From NCBI GenBank assembly GCA_964459995.1, contig CAYWOR010000002.1, forward strand, positions 62,001 through 126,000: 64,000 nt of DNA, read 5' to 3'. The notes below the pieces were generated by a model. It had not been told where the DNA came from. It was given only the letters and a program-made list of their open reading frames with translations, and searched no databases. Made by a program: the position numbers and the translations under genes. This DNA is from CAZSHG01 sp964459995 (GTDB taxonomy: Bacteria > UBP14 > UBA6098). This document shows positions 1 to 8,154 of the stretch, piece after piece. Numbering within the stretch: the first letter of the stretch is position 1; each line of letters opens with the position of its first letter.

Positions 1-525
1 GTAGTCTCCTCCATTAAAGGAAACCCATGTTTCTTTGTGTAGATCGATTGCCGCCGCAAAATTCGTTCGCGAAACCTCGTCGCCATATTCATCTACCGAT
101 GGAGTTAATTCGTCGATCATCTCCGCATTGCCTTCAAGAAGCCTCAGAAGGGCCTCGGGAACTTGCGTTTGACCGTTCACCATCTTCACCATCATCGCTT
201 CGACTCGACGTCCGATTTCACGGGCCTGCATAGTCATATGTAATGCGAGCATGAACTCGTTTCTCGCAAAGGCAGAGTAGGCATCAGCTTGCATTCCGCG
301 CGCGATTGACAATTGCTCGATTATCTGCGACGGCGGATTATCCGGAAGGTCGTCCTCGACATCCTGCAGAATCATTTCCGTCTGTTCGATTTCCTGCTCG
401 ACATCGACCGTAGGTGCCGCTATAGTTGCGGTTGTGAAGATTAATAGTCCGAAGAATATGATTACCGGGATGCTTGCGAAGAGTATTTCGAAGAAGAAGT
501 CAACTTTTTTTTGAGAAATTTGCAT
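1..525 (-). CDS. Membrane-anchored coiled-coil protein, C-terminus cut by window edge
   Basis: The minus-strand frame opens at the ATG at 525 and runs without a stop through base 1, giving 175 residues of a longer protein. A GGAG sequence lies about 8 nt upstream of the ATG. Residues ~12-35 form one strong hydrophobic segment (FFFEILFASIPVIIFFGLLI) after a short N-terminus with KK at residues 6-7, so a single signal anchor with the rest outside the cytoplasm is likely. Beyond it come an acidic stretch (EQEIEQTEMILQDVEDDL) and Ala/Met/Glu/Arg-rich helices that look coiled-coil or helical-bundle-like. I do not recognise a family. It could be an inner-membrane scaffold or sensor fragment. The reading frame itself is well supported; the function is unknown. 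Confidence 0.7.
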   Translation of the reverse strand, partial: MQISQKKVDFFFEILFASIPVIIFFGLLIFTTATIAAPTVDVEQEIEQTEMILQDVEDDLPDNPPSQIIEQLSIARGMQADAYSAFARNEFMLALHMTMQAREIGRRVEAMMVKMVNGQTQVPEALLRLLEGNAEMIDELTPSVDEYGDEVSRTNFAAAIDLHKETWVSFNGGDY

Positions 526-564
526 AATTCGACTCCAATTTAGAGTTCTCATCATCGAATTTAT

Positions 565-577
565 GCACGAGGGGTGC
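565..577. repeat. 13-bp motif repeated inverted at 13119-13131
   Basis: GCACGAGGGGTGC lies between two minus-strand genes. Its exact reverse complement occurs at 13119-13131 in the other repeat-bearing intergenic stretch. Together with the hairpin motif at 653-670 this suggests remnants of a dispersed element. With only two copies seen, chance cannot be excluded. Confidence 0.35.
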
Positions 578-645
578 CAAAGGGTTAACTTCTTATGTTA
601 CATTGTGTTACCTGAGTTTGCGATAATAAATATCGTTCCTTAATG

Positions 646-1212
646 TTATAATGTGTCCCCACAGGGACACCCAGACTTGGAAAGGTCTATTTTGCTACGA
701 AGTTCTTGGGCGAACTCAGAAATATTCTCACAGGAGAGCAAATACGCCCCATCAGAGGTTTTCAGGATAATTGACGGTAGAACTCTATTGGCGTAAATTT
801 TTACATAAGAGAACCGAGAATCGTGGATTTTTCGAATGTGTGGTAAAAATTGAATAGGCAATATTGAAGATGCTCTCAACTCAGAATTGGATTGATTATT
901 TATTATATATTGAGTTATTTGATGATAATATATCTTATTTATTATAACAACTCTTTTAATTTCAATATACTCATCTCTGAAAACATATTCACGGGGAGAA
1001 TAGAGCCAAATCGCCGCTACAGCAAGAACTGGAATGAGAAACACCCATGACGGAATCGAACTGTCGAGGAAACCTTCTTTTATAATGACTTGCAGAAGAA
1101 ATAGTAATGCAATTGTAAAGACATATGTCAATATTGAAGTCAACTGTTCCGCGAGTCCGAATGTGGCTTCAAATTGTCTATCATACGTCGTATCTGGCGC
1201 AGTTTCCGACAT
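646..1212 (-). CDS. Two-TM membrane protein with bacterial PH-like domain
   Basis: This 188-aa protein starts immediately after the dnaB stop codon (the ATG ends where TAA begins), so it is probably co-transcribed with dnaB. Two hydrophobic segments lie at residues ~28-44 and ~54-71. They are followed by a soluble beta-rich part with the pattern YVFRDEYIEIKRVVIINKIYYHQI, similar to the membrane-associated bacterial PH (bPH/YdbS-like) fold. The family assignment is by pattern only. The last codons (encoding GCPCGDTL) run through a perfect 7-bp hairpin at 653-670, which looks like a repeat that has invaded or shaped the gene's 3' end. No catalytic residues are visible. The role is unknown, possibly an envelope accessory protein. 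Confidence 0.65.
   Translation of the reverse strand: MSETAPDTTYDRQFEATFGLAEQLTSILTYVFTIALLFLLQVIIKEGFLDSSIPSWVFLIPVLAVAAIWLYSPREYVFRDEYIEIKRVVIINKIYYHQITQYIINNQSNSELRASSILPIQFLPHIRKIHDSRFSYVKIYANRVLPSIILKTSDGAYLLSCENISEFAQELRSKIDLSKSGCPCGDTL
653..670. repeat. Perfect hairpin repeat, second imperfect copy at 13228-13245
   Basis: GTGTCCC-CACA-GGGACAC is a perfect 7-bp stem with a 4-nt loop at the 3' end of the PH-like gene. A 12/13-identical copy of its left part (GTGTCCCTACAGG), with an imperfect right arm, sits at 13228-13245. There is no long T-run next to it, so it is more likely a palindromic repeat than a strong terminator. Confidence 0.5.
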
Positions 1213-2637
1213 TTATGTGCCGCCGTGACCATATTCTTCGCCATCATAACTTTCTGCAAGTTCGTCGAGCGCAGTTGGCGCAAGATCCTCGAAGGTCGCA
1301 TATTCTTTGTGGAAAGCCATGAAAACGCTTCCAATAGGTCCGTTTCGCTGTTTCGCGAGAATAATTTCAGCCACTCCTTCGCTGGGAATTTTCTTTGGTG
1401 TCGCACCTTCGTCGTAAACATCGATAGTCTTCACACCGTGGACTTCAGGGCGGTTGATGAACATGACGACGTCGGCGTCCTGTTCGATTGCGCCCGATTC
1501 GCGAAGATCCGCGAGTATCGGTCTTTTATTCTCGCGCGTTTCGACAGCCCTCGATAGCTGAGATAGCGCAATGACGGGGATGTCCAGCTCGCGCGCGAGT
1601 GCTTTAAGTTGTCGAGAAATAAGGGTAATTTCTTGTTGCCGGTTTTCAATACGTTTTCCGCCGGTTGTGATCAGTTGGATATAGTCAACAACGAGAAGGC
1701 CTATCTTATTGCGTTTCATTAATCTACGACATTTTGCCTTCATGTCGAGCACGGTTAGCGAAGGTGTATCGTCGATGAAAATTTTTGCATTAGCAAGTAG
1801 ATTTAATTTATGACCGATGCGTGTGAATTCGGCTTTGCGAAGCCTCCCGGTGCGGAGGTCATGAGCGTTGACGCGGAACTTATTGGCCATAAGCCTTATT
1901 ACAAGCTGTTCTGCGGCCATTTCGAGGGAAAATATCGCGACACCCGCACCCTCCTCGATGGCAACATTCAGTGCCATTCCAAGTGCCAGCGAAGTCTTTC
2001 CCAACGAGGGTCTCGCCGCGATAACGATGTAATCCGAGCCATGGAGGCCGCTTGTGAGGTCGTCAAGCTTACTGAAGCCCGTAGATACGCCGGTTACAGC
2101 GTGGGTGCTATTGCGGGCTTCTTCGAGATTCTCCCATGTGCCGCCAATCAAGCTTTCCAGCGAGTTGAAATCCCCGCGTAGCTTCTGTTCGCCAATCTGC
2201 AGGATCATCGATTCGACATCGTCGAGTAGGGCGTCTATCTCATCATGTTCGGTGTAGCATTTCGCGACAATATCGCCGCCAACCTGAATTAGCCTTCGTA
2301 AAATCGCCTTTTCGCGGACAATCTCGGCGTGGTATTCGAGATTCCCTGAGGTTACAACCCCCGTTGTGAGCGATGCGAGATAACCTCTGCCTCCGATGCG
2401 CTCCAGTTCGCCATCGCGATGAAGCTGGTCGGCGACTGTAACGAGGTCGGCGGGGTTGTCGCGCTCCGCCAGCGTCTTCATGGCCTTGAAAATTTTCGCA
2501 TGGCTTTCTTGATAAAAGCTGTCGGGTTCGAGAAGCTCGAGGCCTCGGAAAAAGGCCTCCGGTTCGATAAGCATCGCGCCGAGAACCGCGCGTTCAACCT
2601 CGATATTTTGTGGCGGCAATCTATCTTCCATAATCAC
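1213..2637 (-). CDS. dnaB: Replicative DNA helicase DnaB
   Basis: This is a full-length 474-aa hexameric 5'-3' helicase of the replication fork. The N-terminal primase-interacting domain opens with the typical LPPQNIEVERAVLGAML. The RecA-like motor domain carries Walker A (ARPSLGKTS, K214), Walker B (LLVVDYIQLI) and the DnaB signature regions (QEITLISRQLKALARELDIP and IALSQLSRAVE). The start used is GTG at 2637, which overlaps the glycosylase stop by 4 bp (GTGA). An in-frame ATG two codons in (2631) is equally possible, and neither has a clear Shine-Dalgarno sequence. It is the second gene of an apparent udg-dnaB-PH-protein operon. The identification is secure. Confidence 0.97.
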   Translation of the reverse strand: MIMEDRLPPQNIEVERAVLGAMLIEPEAFFRGLELLEPDSFYQESHAKIFKAMKTLAERDNPADLVTVADQLHRDGELERIGGRGYLASLTTGVVTSGNLEYHAEIVREKAILRRLIQVGGDIVAKCYTEHDEIDALLDDVESMILQIGEQKLRGDFNSLESLIGGTWENLEEARNSTHAVTGVSTGFSKLDDLTSGLHGSDYIVIAARPSLGKTSLALGMALNVAIEEGAGVAIFSLEMAAEQLVIRLMANKFRVNAHDLRTGRLRKAEFTRIGHKLNLLANAKIFIDDTPSLTVLDMKAKCRRLMKRNKIGLLVVDYIQLITTGGKRIENRQQEITLISRQLKALARELDIPVIALSQLSRAVETRENKRPILADLRESGAIEQDADVVMFINRPEVHGVKTIDVYDEGATPKKIPSEGVAEIILAKQRNGPIGSVFMAFHKEYATFEDLAPTALDELAESYDGEEYGHGGT

Positions 2638-3437
2638 TTTTTGTTAGGGTTTGGGAGCGATAATCCGGCAATCTGGAGGAGTTTTTTCATGTCTTCCCAT
2701 GTCGGTTTTTTACCGGCTGGATTTCGTAAAAGATAAGCCGGATGGTAGGTTACAACCACCGGAATACCCCTGAAATAGTGGATTTTATCCCTCAAATTGC
2801 CCAGTGAGGCGTCTGTGTTCAATAGATTCTGCGCGGCGACTCGCCCCAAACAACATATCACTGCGGGTTTGATGATGTCGATTTGCGTCATCAGATAGGG
2901 AATACAGGCGGCGGCTTCGTCTGGAAGCGGGTCTCGGTTGTTCGGTGGACGGCATTTCACGATGTTGCAGATATAGATTCCGCTTTCGCGTGATAAGCCC
3001 ATCGCCTCGAAAATGCGGTCGAGAAGCTGGCCTGCGCGTCCAACGAAGGGCAGGCCGGTTTTGTCCTCCTCCGCGCCGGGGCCTTCGCCGATAAAAACGA
3101 TGCTCGCCTTTGGATCACCCATTCCCACCACGATTTTGTTCCGCGCCTCAGCCAGACGGCATTTGGCGCAACCTTCGCCAGCTTTTATCGATTCTTCGAG
3201 TTGGTCGAGGGTTGATGCAATTAGAGGTAAATTGCCATCACTTTTACACTCTTTGCATACATTTGCATTCATTTGCATTCTATTTGCATCATTTTCAATT
3301 TCGGCAGTGTCGCCGATTTGTTCAACAGGTTCGTCTTCGGGTTGAGTTTTGCCGAGATAAAGGAGAATCTCGTCCTCGCCCATATCTATAAGGCGTTTGA
3401 GGATTTTTTCGGGGTTATTTTCGCAGAATTTTGACAT
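2634..3437 (-). CDS. Family 4 uracil-DNA glycosylase (iron-sulfur)
   Basis: This 267-aa enzyme would remove uracil from DNA as the first step of base excision repair. The family-4 active-site motif GEGPGAEEDKTGLPFVGRAGQ starts near residue 118, and the C-terminal HPAYLLRNP motif is at 232-240. Four cysteines fit the 4Fe-4S ligands of this family: C90 and C93 (CAKC), then C162 (KCRPPNNRDP) and C178, with the 16-residue spacing expected for the last pair. The ~85-residue N-terminal extension is longer than in minimal family members and has an extra CxxC pair (C61/C64). The gene overlaps dnaB by 4 bp. No Shine-Dalgarno is visible, and a promoter-like -10 lies only 8 nt upstream of the ATG, so the transcript may be leaderless. 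Confidence 0.92.
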   Translation of the reverse strand: MSKFCENNPEKILKRLIDMGEDEILLYLGKTQPEDEPVEQIGDTAEIENDANRMQMNANVCKECKSDGNLPLIASTLDQLEESIKAGEGCAKCRLAEARNKIVVGMGDPKASIVFIGEGPGAEEDKTGLPFVGRAGQLLDRIFEAMGLSRESGIYICNIVKCRPPNNRDPLPDEAAACIPYLMTQIDIIKPAVICCLGRVAAQNLLNTDASLGNLRDKIHYFRGIPVVVTYHPAYLLRNPAGKKPTWEDMKKLLQIAGLSLPNPNKK

Positions 3438-3445
3438 GATCGAAC

Positions 3446-3473
3446 AATCTAGGGCTTTTTCCGGTTAAGGCAA
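3446..3473 (-). promoter_or_regulatory. Putative promoter of the udg-dnaB operon
   Basis: On the minus strand TTGCCT, 16 bp, TAGATT. The -10 ends 8 nt before the glycosylase ATG, leaving no room for a ribosome binding site. The match is only moderate. Confidence 0.35.
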
Positions 3474-3503
3474 GTGGAATTTTTCGTAAGTTATTGTGTT
3501 ATT

Positions 3504-3537
3504 TGTTGATAAGCACGTGGACAAGATGTTGATAAGC
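3504..3537. repeat. Two direct repeats TGTTGATAAGC upstream of udg-dnaB
   Basis: The 11-mer TGTTGATAAGC occurs at 3504-3514 and 3527-3537, exactly 23 bp apart, with GTGGACAA between the copies. In reverse complement these read TTATCAACA, one mismatch from the DnaA box TTATCCACA, and the spacer reads TTGTCCAC. They lie upstream of the putative promoter of a replication-gene operon. They could be DnaA-box-like sites or another operator; no assignment is secure. Confidence 0.45.
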
Positions 3538-3554
3538 TGTTCTCGACTATGTGA

Positions 3555-6500
3555 TTATCGAAGTAGAACCGCCTTGAAAGGCTCATTATCACCGGCTTTG
3601 ACGAGATATATCCCGCTCGGAAGAACTCTTCCCGAGTCGTCATCGCCATACCAGATAATTTCGCTCTTCGGCGAGACAAATTTCCGAACTGCTCGCCCGG
3701 AGATGTCGTAAATAAGGACATCTGAAACGAATTCGTGCGGAAGGTTTATCCTGCAAGCGGCGTTGAAAGGGTTTGGCGAAATACACAGAACTTCTTTTTC
3801 CGGTTTTTCGGGGATGACCGAAATAGAAGGCGGCGGCGGCGGGCCTCCACCGAAGCTTTCAAGGATTGCGTTGGCAGAGATAGCTTTATATAGGCCACCT
3901 GAAGACCATGGCGCGCGCAATTCTGCGCTGGAAAGGGCGAGAATCCAATAGCCTTCGCCAGGGATTAAGGAACTCGCGGGGTAATAGTCTTCCGTTTCGG
4001 CGAAACCGAACAATGTGCCGGAAATTATTGCCCCTGAGGGATTTGAGCCTATATCCCCCGCCGGAACATCGTAAATAGGCGCACCTATTTGATTCCAACC
4101 GCGATAAATAGGTGTTTGGAGGGTATCGATCGGCCAACCGGCCTGAACAAGCGGCAAACGCCAAGAGCCGGAAATCCCATGCGGCGCTAAATAAAGCCAT
4201 AATCCTTTGCCAGATGGCCACTTATCCGGAATCGAATAAACTCCGGCTTCGGAATCATATGTGTAAATCCATTTGTCGATCGGAGCAAAAATTGCGTCGA
4301 TAAAGGCCTCCGCGCGGGACATCTCGGTGCGGTCGAGAAAAAGCGGCGAAGAAACCATATGCCATCGCGGTGAAATCGCGCTAAAATCAACCGCAAAGAC
4401 CGATTTTGCGCCGGTTGTGAACTCGACAAAAAGTGTCTCGCCGAGGAAAAATTGGTATTCGTTTGTTGCGCGCATATCGGCTTTGCCACCAATTATGATT
4501 TTGCCCGAAGGCAAGCGTTCGGCGCTCCATCGAATTGTCGCAGAGCCGCTTCCCTCGGTGATTACAGTCCATAGAATGGTGTCGTCGTCGGGGTGGCGGT
4601 AATCGCGAAGAAGCGAATTATAGGTCGGAATGCCTTCGCCGGAGAGGCTAAGACGTGCACGGACTTTGCCTGTCGGGATCGGCGGCATGAGGATGTCTCC
4701 ACCGGGGTCGTAGGCGTCGGACATCCCCACGCGCGCGCCGATGGTGAGGATTGTGGGATCGAGACCGGGGGATTCGAAGGTCAAATCTGCGGTCCAATCG
4801 CGGAAAAAGAACTTAGTCTGGCAAACCGGCGCGGCGAAATTCGGGCCGCAGGGAAGATCGGGGTCATCATGAACACCGGCGAGACAGACAGTTACGGAAT
4901 CGCCGTAAACAGCTCGTATGCCGAGATCTGAGAGCGGAAGGGCGATGATAATTTCGCGAGGAAGAGTGCCCTTTTCGACGTTGAAAATATGGGTGACGGC
5001 GACTGTATCTGCGCCGGAATAGGCGTAAATATACTCTCTGCCGGCGATTTCCTCGCCAAAAACGCCGGTTGTGGCTCGCCAATAAAACACCGGATAGGGG
5101 TCGTCGATGGAGGCATCGACAATCATCGATTCGACATCGGGAGGCTTTAAATGCGCGGTCCAACTATCGTCAACCGGCTCTGCAAGCTCCTCTCCGGAGG
5201 GCATGGAGGCGGAAACAAGCATGATTAGGACATTTTCGCCATGATTCCAATCGCGACTCGGTGTGAATATTAGTGTCGAATCATTCAGCATAGCCAGTTC
5301 GGGGGAATCGAGCGTTAGGGTTGTAACACCGGAATCTGATTGCACGGACATTGTAACAGAAAGGTTTACGAGGCCGAATTCCTGCCGAAGGCGTATTTCT
5401 GCGCCCTGACGTGGGCATGCTGTCCTTCCGCCTTCGATCGGATCGATGAATTCGGCGAAAATCGGAAAGAGAACGCGCCAACCGTGGTAAATATAAATTC
5501 GGCCCTGAGTCGTATAAAGACCGGGGTCATTGTCGATTCGAGGGTCTGAAATAGCGAAATCGGGGTGCGAATCGCCGTTGATATCGAGCAAAGCGCTCAT
5601 CCTGTATGCGAACCAAGTGTCGCCTCGCGCGGCGGGATTGTATATAACCGTATCGACCTGCAAGACGCGCGAGGAATCCGGCATAGTGGCTACTCCATAG
5701 ATTTTGACGAAGCCGTAGTCGTCGCCGTTGTCGTCTATTGCTTGGGCGATTGCGAATTCGGCGCGGTTATCGCCGTCGAGATCGCCTGCTGAGGCAATTT
5801 CGCCGCCGAGGAACTGGTTTGGCCTATCTCCGATAATGGAGATTGTGTCGCCGGAACCGCCAAAAAGTAGAATCGCACGTCCGAGACCCGAATCGGGCGG
5901 GATGTGGTGATTATACCCCGCGAAAAGGGCGTCGTCAAAGCCGTCGCGGTCAACATCGCCCAAAGCCGCTACCCCGCTTCCGAAGAATTCCATTGGGTGG
6001 CCGCCGGTAATTGTCCAGTCGGGGATATCGTCGAGAAGCGCGCCGCCGAAGAAGACATAGCCCTCCCCCGGTTTGAACCAATATCCCCCCGCCTGCACCG
6101 CGCCAATAACGAAATCGGGCTGGCCGTCGCCGTTGAAATCGAAGGGTCCGTCCATCGTCACGCCGAAGTCGTCGAGGCTGTCGATGCCCGTGATTACTAT
6201 GTCTGCGGAGGTGTCCGCCGGATTGCCACCGAAATAAATGTAGCATTGGCCGGTTCGCGGGCCGATGGCGTCGTTGTAAAGCGCGCCGACGAGAACGTCG
6301 TCGAAACCATCGGCGTTTTGGTCGCCAATGCCGGTGCAGGAATACCCAAAATTGTCCGCAGTGGCTATTCCTGAGAAGGTGTAGTCGGGGATGTCGTCCA
6401 TCGAGGGGCCGCCGAGATAGATGTATGCCTCGCCAATTCCGCGGACGGCGTTCGCGCCTATGATAAGGTCATCGTAGCCGTCGCCGTTGAAATCGCCGGC

Positions 6501-6851
6501 GTTTGCGACCGAGATTCCGAGCTGTCCTGACGAATCTGCGCCGTAAAGGGTAAGGCTTGGTCGCAAAGTCGTGCCATCGTGGAAGCCTTCGGGGATTGGG
6601 CCGAAGTAAATATCGACCCTTCCGGCATAGCCAAGAGCGGAATCGGGGTGAGTCGGCGGGCGGTCGGAGCGTGGCGCGCCGATTGCAACATCGCCATAGC
6701 CGTCGCCATTGAAATCGCCGGTTGCTATAGACCATCCGAACCATCGAATTGTGCCGTCGTCGGAGGGCGGAAGGATGGTCGTCGCCACAGGAAGGCCCTG
6801 TGAAAAGGCTGAAATTGCGATGAATATTGATATTGCGAGTAATTTTCTCAT
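3555..6851 (-). CDS. Secreted FG-GAP beta-propeller protein with T9SS sorting domain
   Basis: This 1098-aa protein starts at the ATG at 6851 (MRKLLAISIFIAISAFSQG), which gives a clean signal peptide; a longer frame 12 codons upstream does not. Roughly residues 25-440 hold seven FG-GAP/integrin-type repeats with Ca-binding DxNxDG-type loops (DFNGDGYGD, DFNGDGYDD, DQNADGFDD, DFNGDGQPD, DVDRDGFDD, DLDGDNRAE, DINGDSHPD), which should fold as a seven-bladed propeller. Next come an Ig-like Cys-containing unit (ending PCGPNFAAPVC), a beta-sandwich beginning ILTIGARVG, and a tandem GW...GYW module shared with two other cargo proteins here. The last ~80 residues (SPNPFNAACRI ... DISGRAVRKF ... LPSGIYLVKA) are a Por/T9SS type A sorting domain. 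The likely place is the cell surface or outside the cell; the ligand is unknown. Confidence 0.85.
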   Translation of the reverse strand: MRKLLAISIFIAISAFSQGLPVATTILPPSDDGTIRWFGWSIATGDFNGDGYGDVAIGAPRSDRPPTHPDSALGYAGRVDIYFGPIPEGFHDGTTLRPSLTLYGADSSGQLGISVANAGDFNGDGYDDLIIGANAVRGIGEAYIYLGGPSMDDIPDYTFSGIATADNFGYSCTGIGDQNADGFDDVLVGALYNDAIGPRTGQCYIYFGGNPADTSADIVITGIDSLDDFGVTMDGPFDFNGDGQPDFVIGAVQAGGYWFKPGEGYVFFGGALLDDIPDWTITGGHPMEFFGSGVAALGDVDRDGFDDALFAGYNHHIPPDSGLGRAILLFGGSGDTISIIGDRPNQFLGGEIASAGDLDGDNRAEFAIAQAIDDNGDDYGFVKIYGVATMPDSSRVLQVDTVIYNPAARGDTWFAYRMSALLDINGDSHPDFAISDPRIDNDPGLYTTQGRIYIYHGWRVLFPIFAEFIDPIEGGRTACPRQGAEIRLRQEFGLVNLSVTMSVQSDSGVTTLTLDSPELAMLNDSTLIFTPSRDWNHGENVLIMLVSASMPSGEELAEPVDDSWTAHLKPPDVESMIVDASIDDPYPVFYWRATTGVFGEEIAGREYIYAYSGADTVAVTHIFNVEKGTLPREIIIALPLSDLGIRAVYGDSVTVCLAGVHDDPDLPCGPNFAAPVCQTKFFFRDWTADLTFESPGLDPTILTIGARVGMSDAYDPGGDILMPPIPTGKVRARLSLSGEGIPTYNSLLRDYRHPDDDTILWTVITEGSGSATIRWSAERLPSGKIIIGGKADMRATNEYQFFLGETLFVEFTTGAKSVFAVDFSAISPRWHMVSSPLFLDRTEMSRAEAFIDAIFAPIDKWIYTYDSEAGVYSIPDKWPSGKGLWLYLAPHGISGSWRLPLVQAGWPIDTLQTPIYRGWNQIGAPIYDVPAGDIGSNPSGAIISGTLFGFAETEDYYPASSLIPGEGYWILALSSAELRAPWSSGGLYKAISANAILESFGGGPPPPPSISVIPEKPEKEVLCISPNPFNAACRINLPHEFVSDVLIYDISGRAVRKFVSPKSEIIWYGDDDSGRVLPSGIYLVKAGDNEPFKAVLLR

Positions 6852-6859
6852 AATATAAA

Positions 6860-6887
6860 AAGATAATGAAAAAACTCGCTTTCGCAA
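6860..6887 (-). promoter_or_regulatory. Possible promoter of FG-GAP gene
   Basis: On the minus strand TTGCGA, 16 bp, TATCTT. The -10 ends 8 nt before the ATG and no Shine-Dalgarno precedes the gene. Weak match, reported because the neighbouring divergent gene shows the same layout. Confidence 0.25.
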
Positions 6888-6898
6888 CGGATTATAAA

Positions 6899-6927
6899 TT
6901 GACCGGGCGTAGTAATTTGTTTATTAT
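6899..6927 (+). promoter_or_regulatory. Promoter of glycosyltransferase gene, leaderless type
   Basis: TTGACC (6899-6904), 17 bp, TATTAT (6922-6927). Only six bases separate the -10 from the ATG at 6934, so transcription would start at or next to the start codon. No ribosome binding site is present. Confidence 0.6.
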
Positions 6928-6933
6928 TTATGT

Positions 6934-8154
6934 ATGAAAGCTCTCGTTTACAGTTTTTATTTTCCTCCACACGGCGGCCCGGGCGCGATTCGTCCGCTGA
7001 AGATGCTTAAATATGCCTCGGCTTTGGGTCTCGAGGGCACTGTTATTACAGCGGCGGAAGGTGATTACAATGTTCGCGACGACAGCTTGGCCGCCGAGGT
7101 GCCGGAATCTTTCGAGGTTCTGCGCACACCTGCTCGGCTCGATCCATTGAGCTTTATCCGCAAACGCAAACCCGGAGCGATTCACGCGCCTATTAGCGAT
7201 TATTTTGTTCTTCCGGACAATAAGGTCTGGTGGATTCGTCCGGCTTCGAGGCTTGGAATAATGGCAACCGATGATGCCGATTTCGTTTGGGCGACATGCC
7301 CGCCCTATTCGGCGGCAATCGCGGCAAAACGAGCGGCGGAGGCTCTCGGTTTACCATTAGTGCTCGATTTTCGCGATTCGTGGACGGAAAATCCAATTCG
7401 TCCGCGGCTCCCATTGCCGCACAGACTTGTCAACAGAGGCCTCGCCCGAAGAACTGTGAGAGGTGCGGCGCTAATCTCGGGCGTTTACGAGGCAATTTGC
7501 GATGAAATGCGGCGTTTCGCGCCGAAATCGCAGATTATCTGTATTCCAAACGGCTACGCGCCGGAGGATTTCGAGGGGCTGGATTTCTCGCGTGAGAATG
7601 ACGAGCTTACACTCTTTTATTTGGGGACGATTTTCTCGGATATTCGCTATCCTTGGCCGGTTTTAGAGGCTATGGCGGAGGTGCCGGGGATTCGCCTTCG
7701 TGTCGCGGGGCGTTATCCGCAGAGGTTTTTAGACGATATCGCCAGACTTGGATTGACGGAACGGGTCGAGCTGTTGGGCTTTTTGCCGCACAGGGAAGCT
7801 CTTCAGGCGGGTGCCGATTCCGATGTTTCATTATTATATATCGATCCTCGTCCGGGCGGCGGCGGTTTGACGACCTGCAAGGCTTACGAATATATAGGTT
7901 TGGGGAATCCCATACTTGCCTTTTTACCGGATGGAGAAGCAAAGGATTTACTAATCGATGTTTCCAATGCTACCATGATTTTGCCGGAAAACAAGGATTA
8001 TGCGAAGATTGCTTTGATCGAATTAAAGGACAGATTTGCCGCAAAGTCTCTTGGTAGGATCACACCTACCGGTCGGTATTCACGGAAAAATCAAGCCGAG
8101 GAATGGTTCGGCCATATTAAAGAGGCTATCTCGAATTGGAGCTGTGAATTATGA
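6934..8154 (+). CDS. Glycosyltransferase family 4-like protein
   Basis: This 406-aa protein has the two-Rossmann GT-B pattern of glycosyltransferase family 4. Its N-terminal part opens with FYFPPHGGPGAIRPLKMLKY, as in surface-polysaccharide transferases. The middle has the linker region with ICIPNGYAPEDF, and the C-terminal nucleotide-sugar half has LFYLGTIFSDIRYPWPVLEAM, VELLGFLPHREAL and KAYEYIGLGNPILAFLP. It probably transfers a sugar in envelope glycan or lipopolysaccharide synthesis, but the donor and acceptor cannot be read. The start at 6934 is supported by a good promoter whose -10 ends 6 nt upstream, which implies a leaderless mRNA. It overlaps the next gene (rpe) by 4 bp (ATGA), so the two are translationally coupled. 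Confidence 0.85.
   Translation: MKALVYSFYFPPHGGPGAIRPLKMLKYASALGLEGTVITAAEGDYNVRDDSLAAEVPESFEVLRTPARLDPLSFIRKRKPGAIHAPISDYFVLPDNKVWWIRPASRLGIMATDDADFVWATCPPYSAAIAAKRAAEALGLPLVLDFRDSWTENPIRPRLPLPHRLVNRGLARRTVRGAALISGVYEAICDEMRRFAPKSQIICIPNGYAPEDFEGLDFSRENDELTLFYLGTIFSDIRYPWPVLEAMAEVPGIRLRVAGRYPQRFLDDIARLGLTERVELLGFLPHREALQAGADSDVSLLYIDPRPGGGGLTTCKAYEYIGLGNPILAFLPDGEAKDLLIDVSNATMILPENKDYAKIALIELKDRFAAKSLGRITPTGRYSRKNQAEEWFGHIKEAISNWSCEL

Noticed and set aside
5904..6374. 156-codon plus-strand ORF within the FG-GAP gene
   Set aside because: It is the antisense shadow of repetitive Asp/Gly-rich FG-GAP coding sequence, without promoter or Shine-Dalgarno.
5600..6800. Repeated DNA motifs resembling a CRISPR or tandem array
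   Set aside because: The repetition is at protein level (FG-GAP blades), with irregular spacing and no conserved DNA repeat or spacers.
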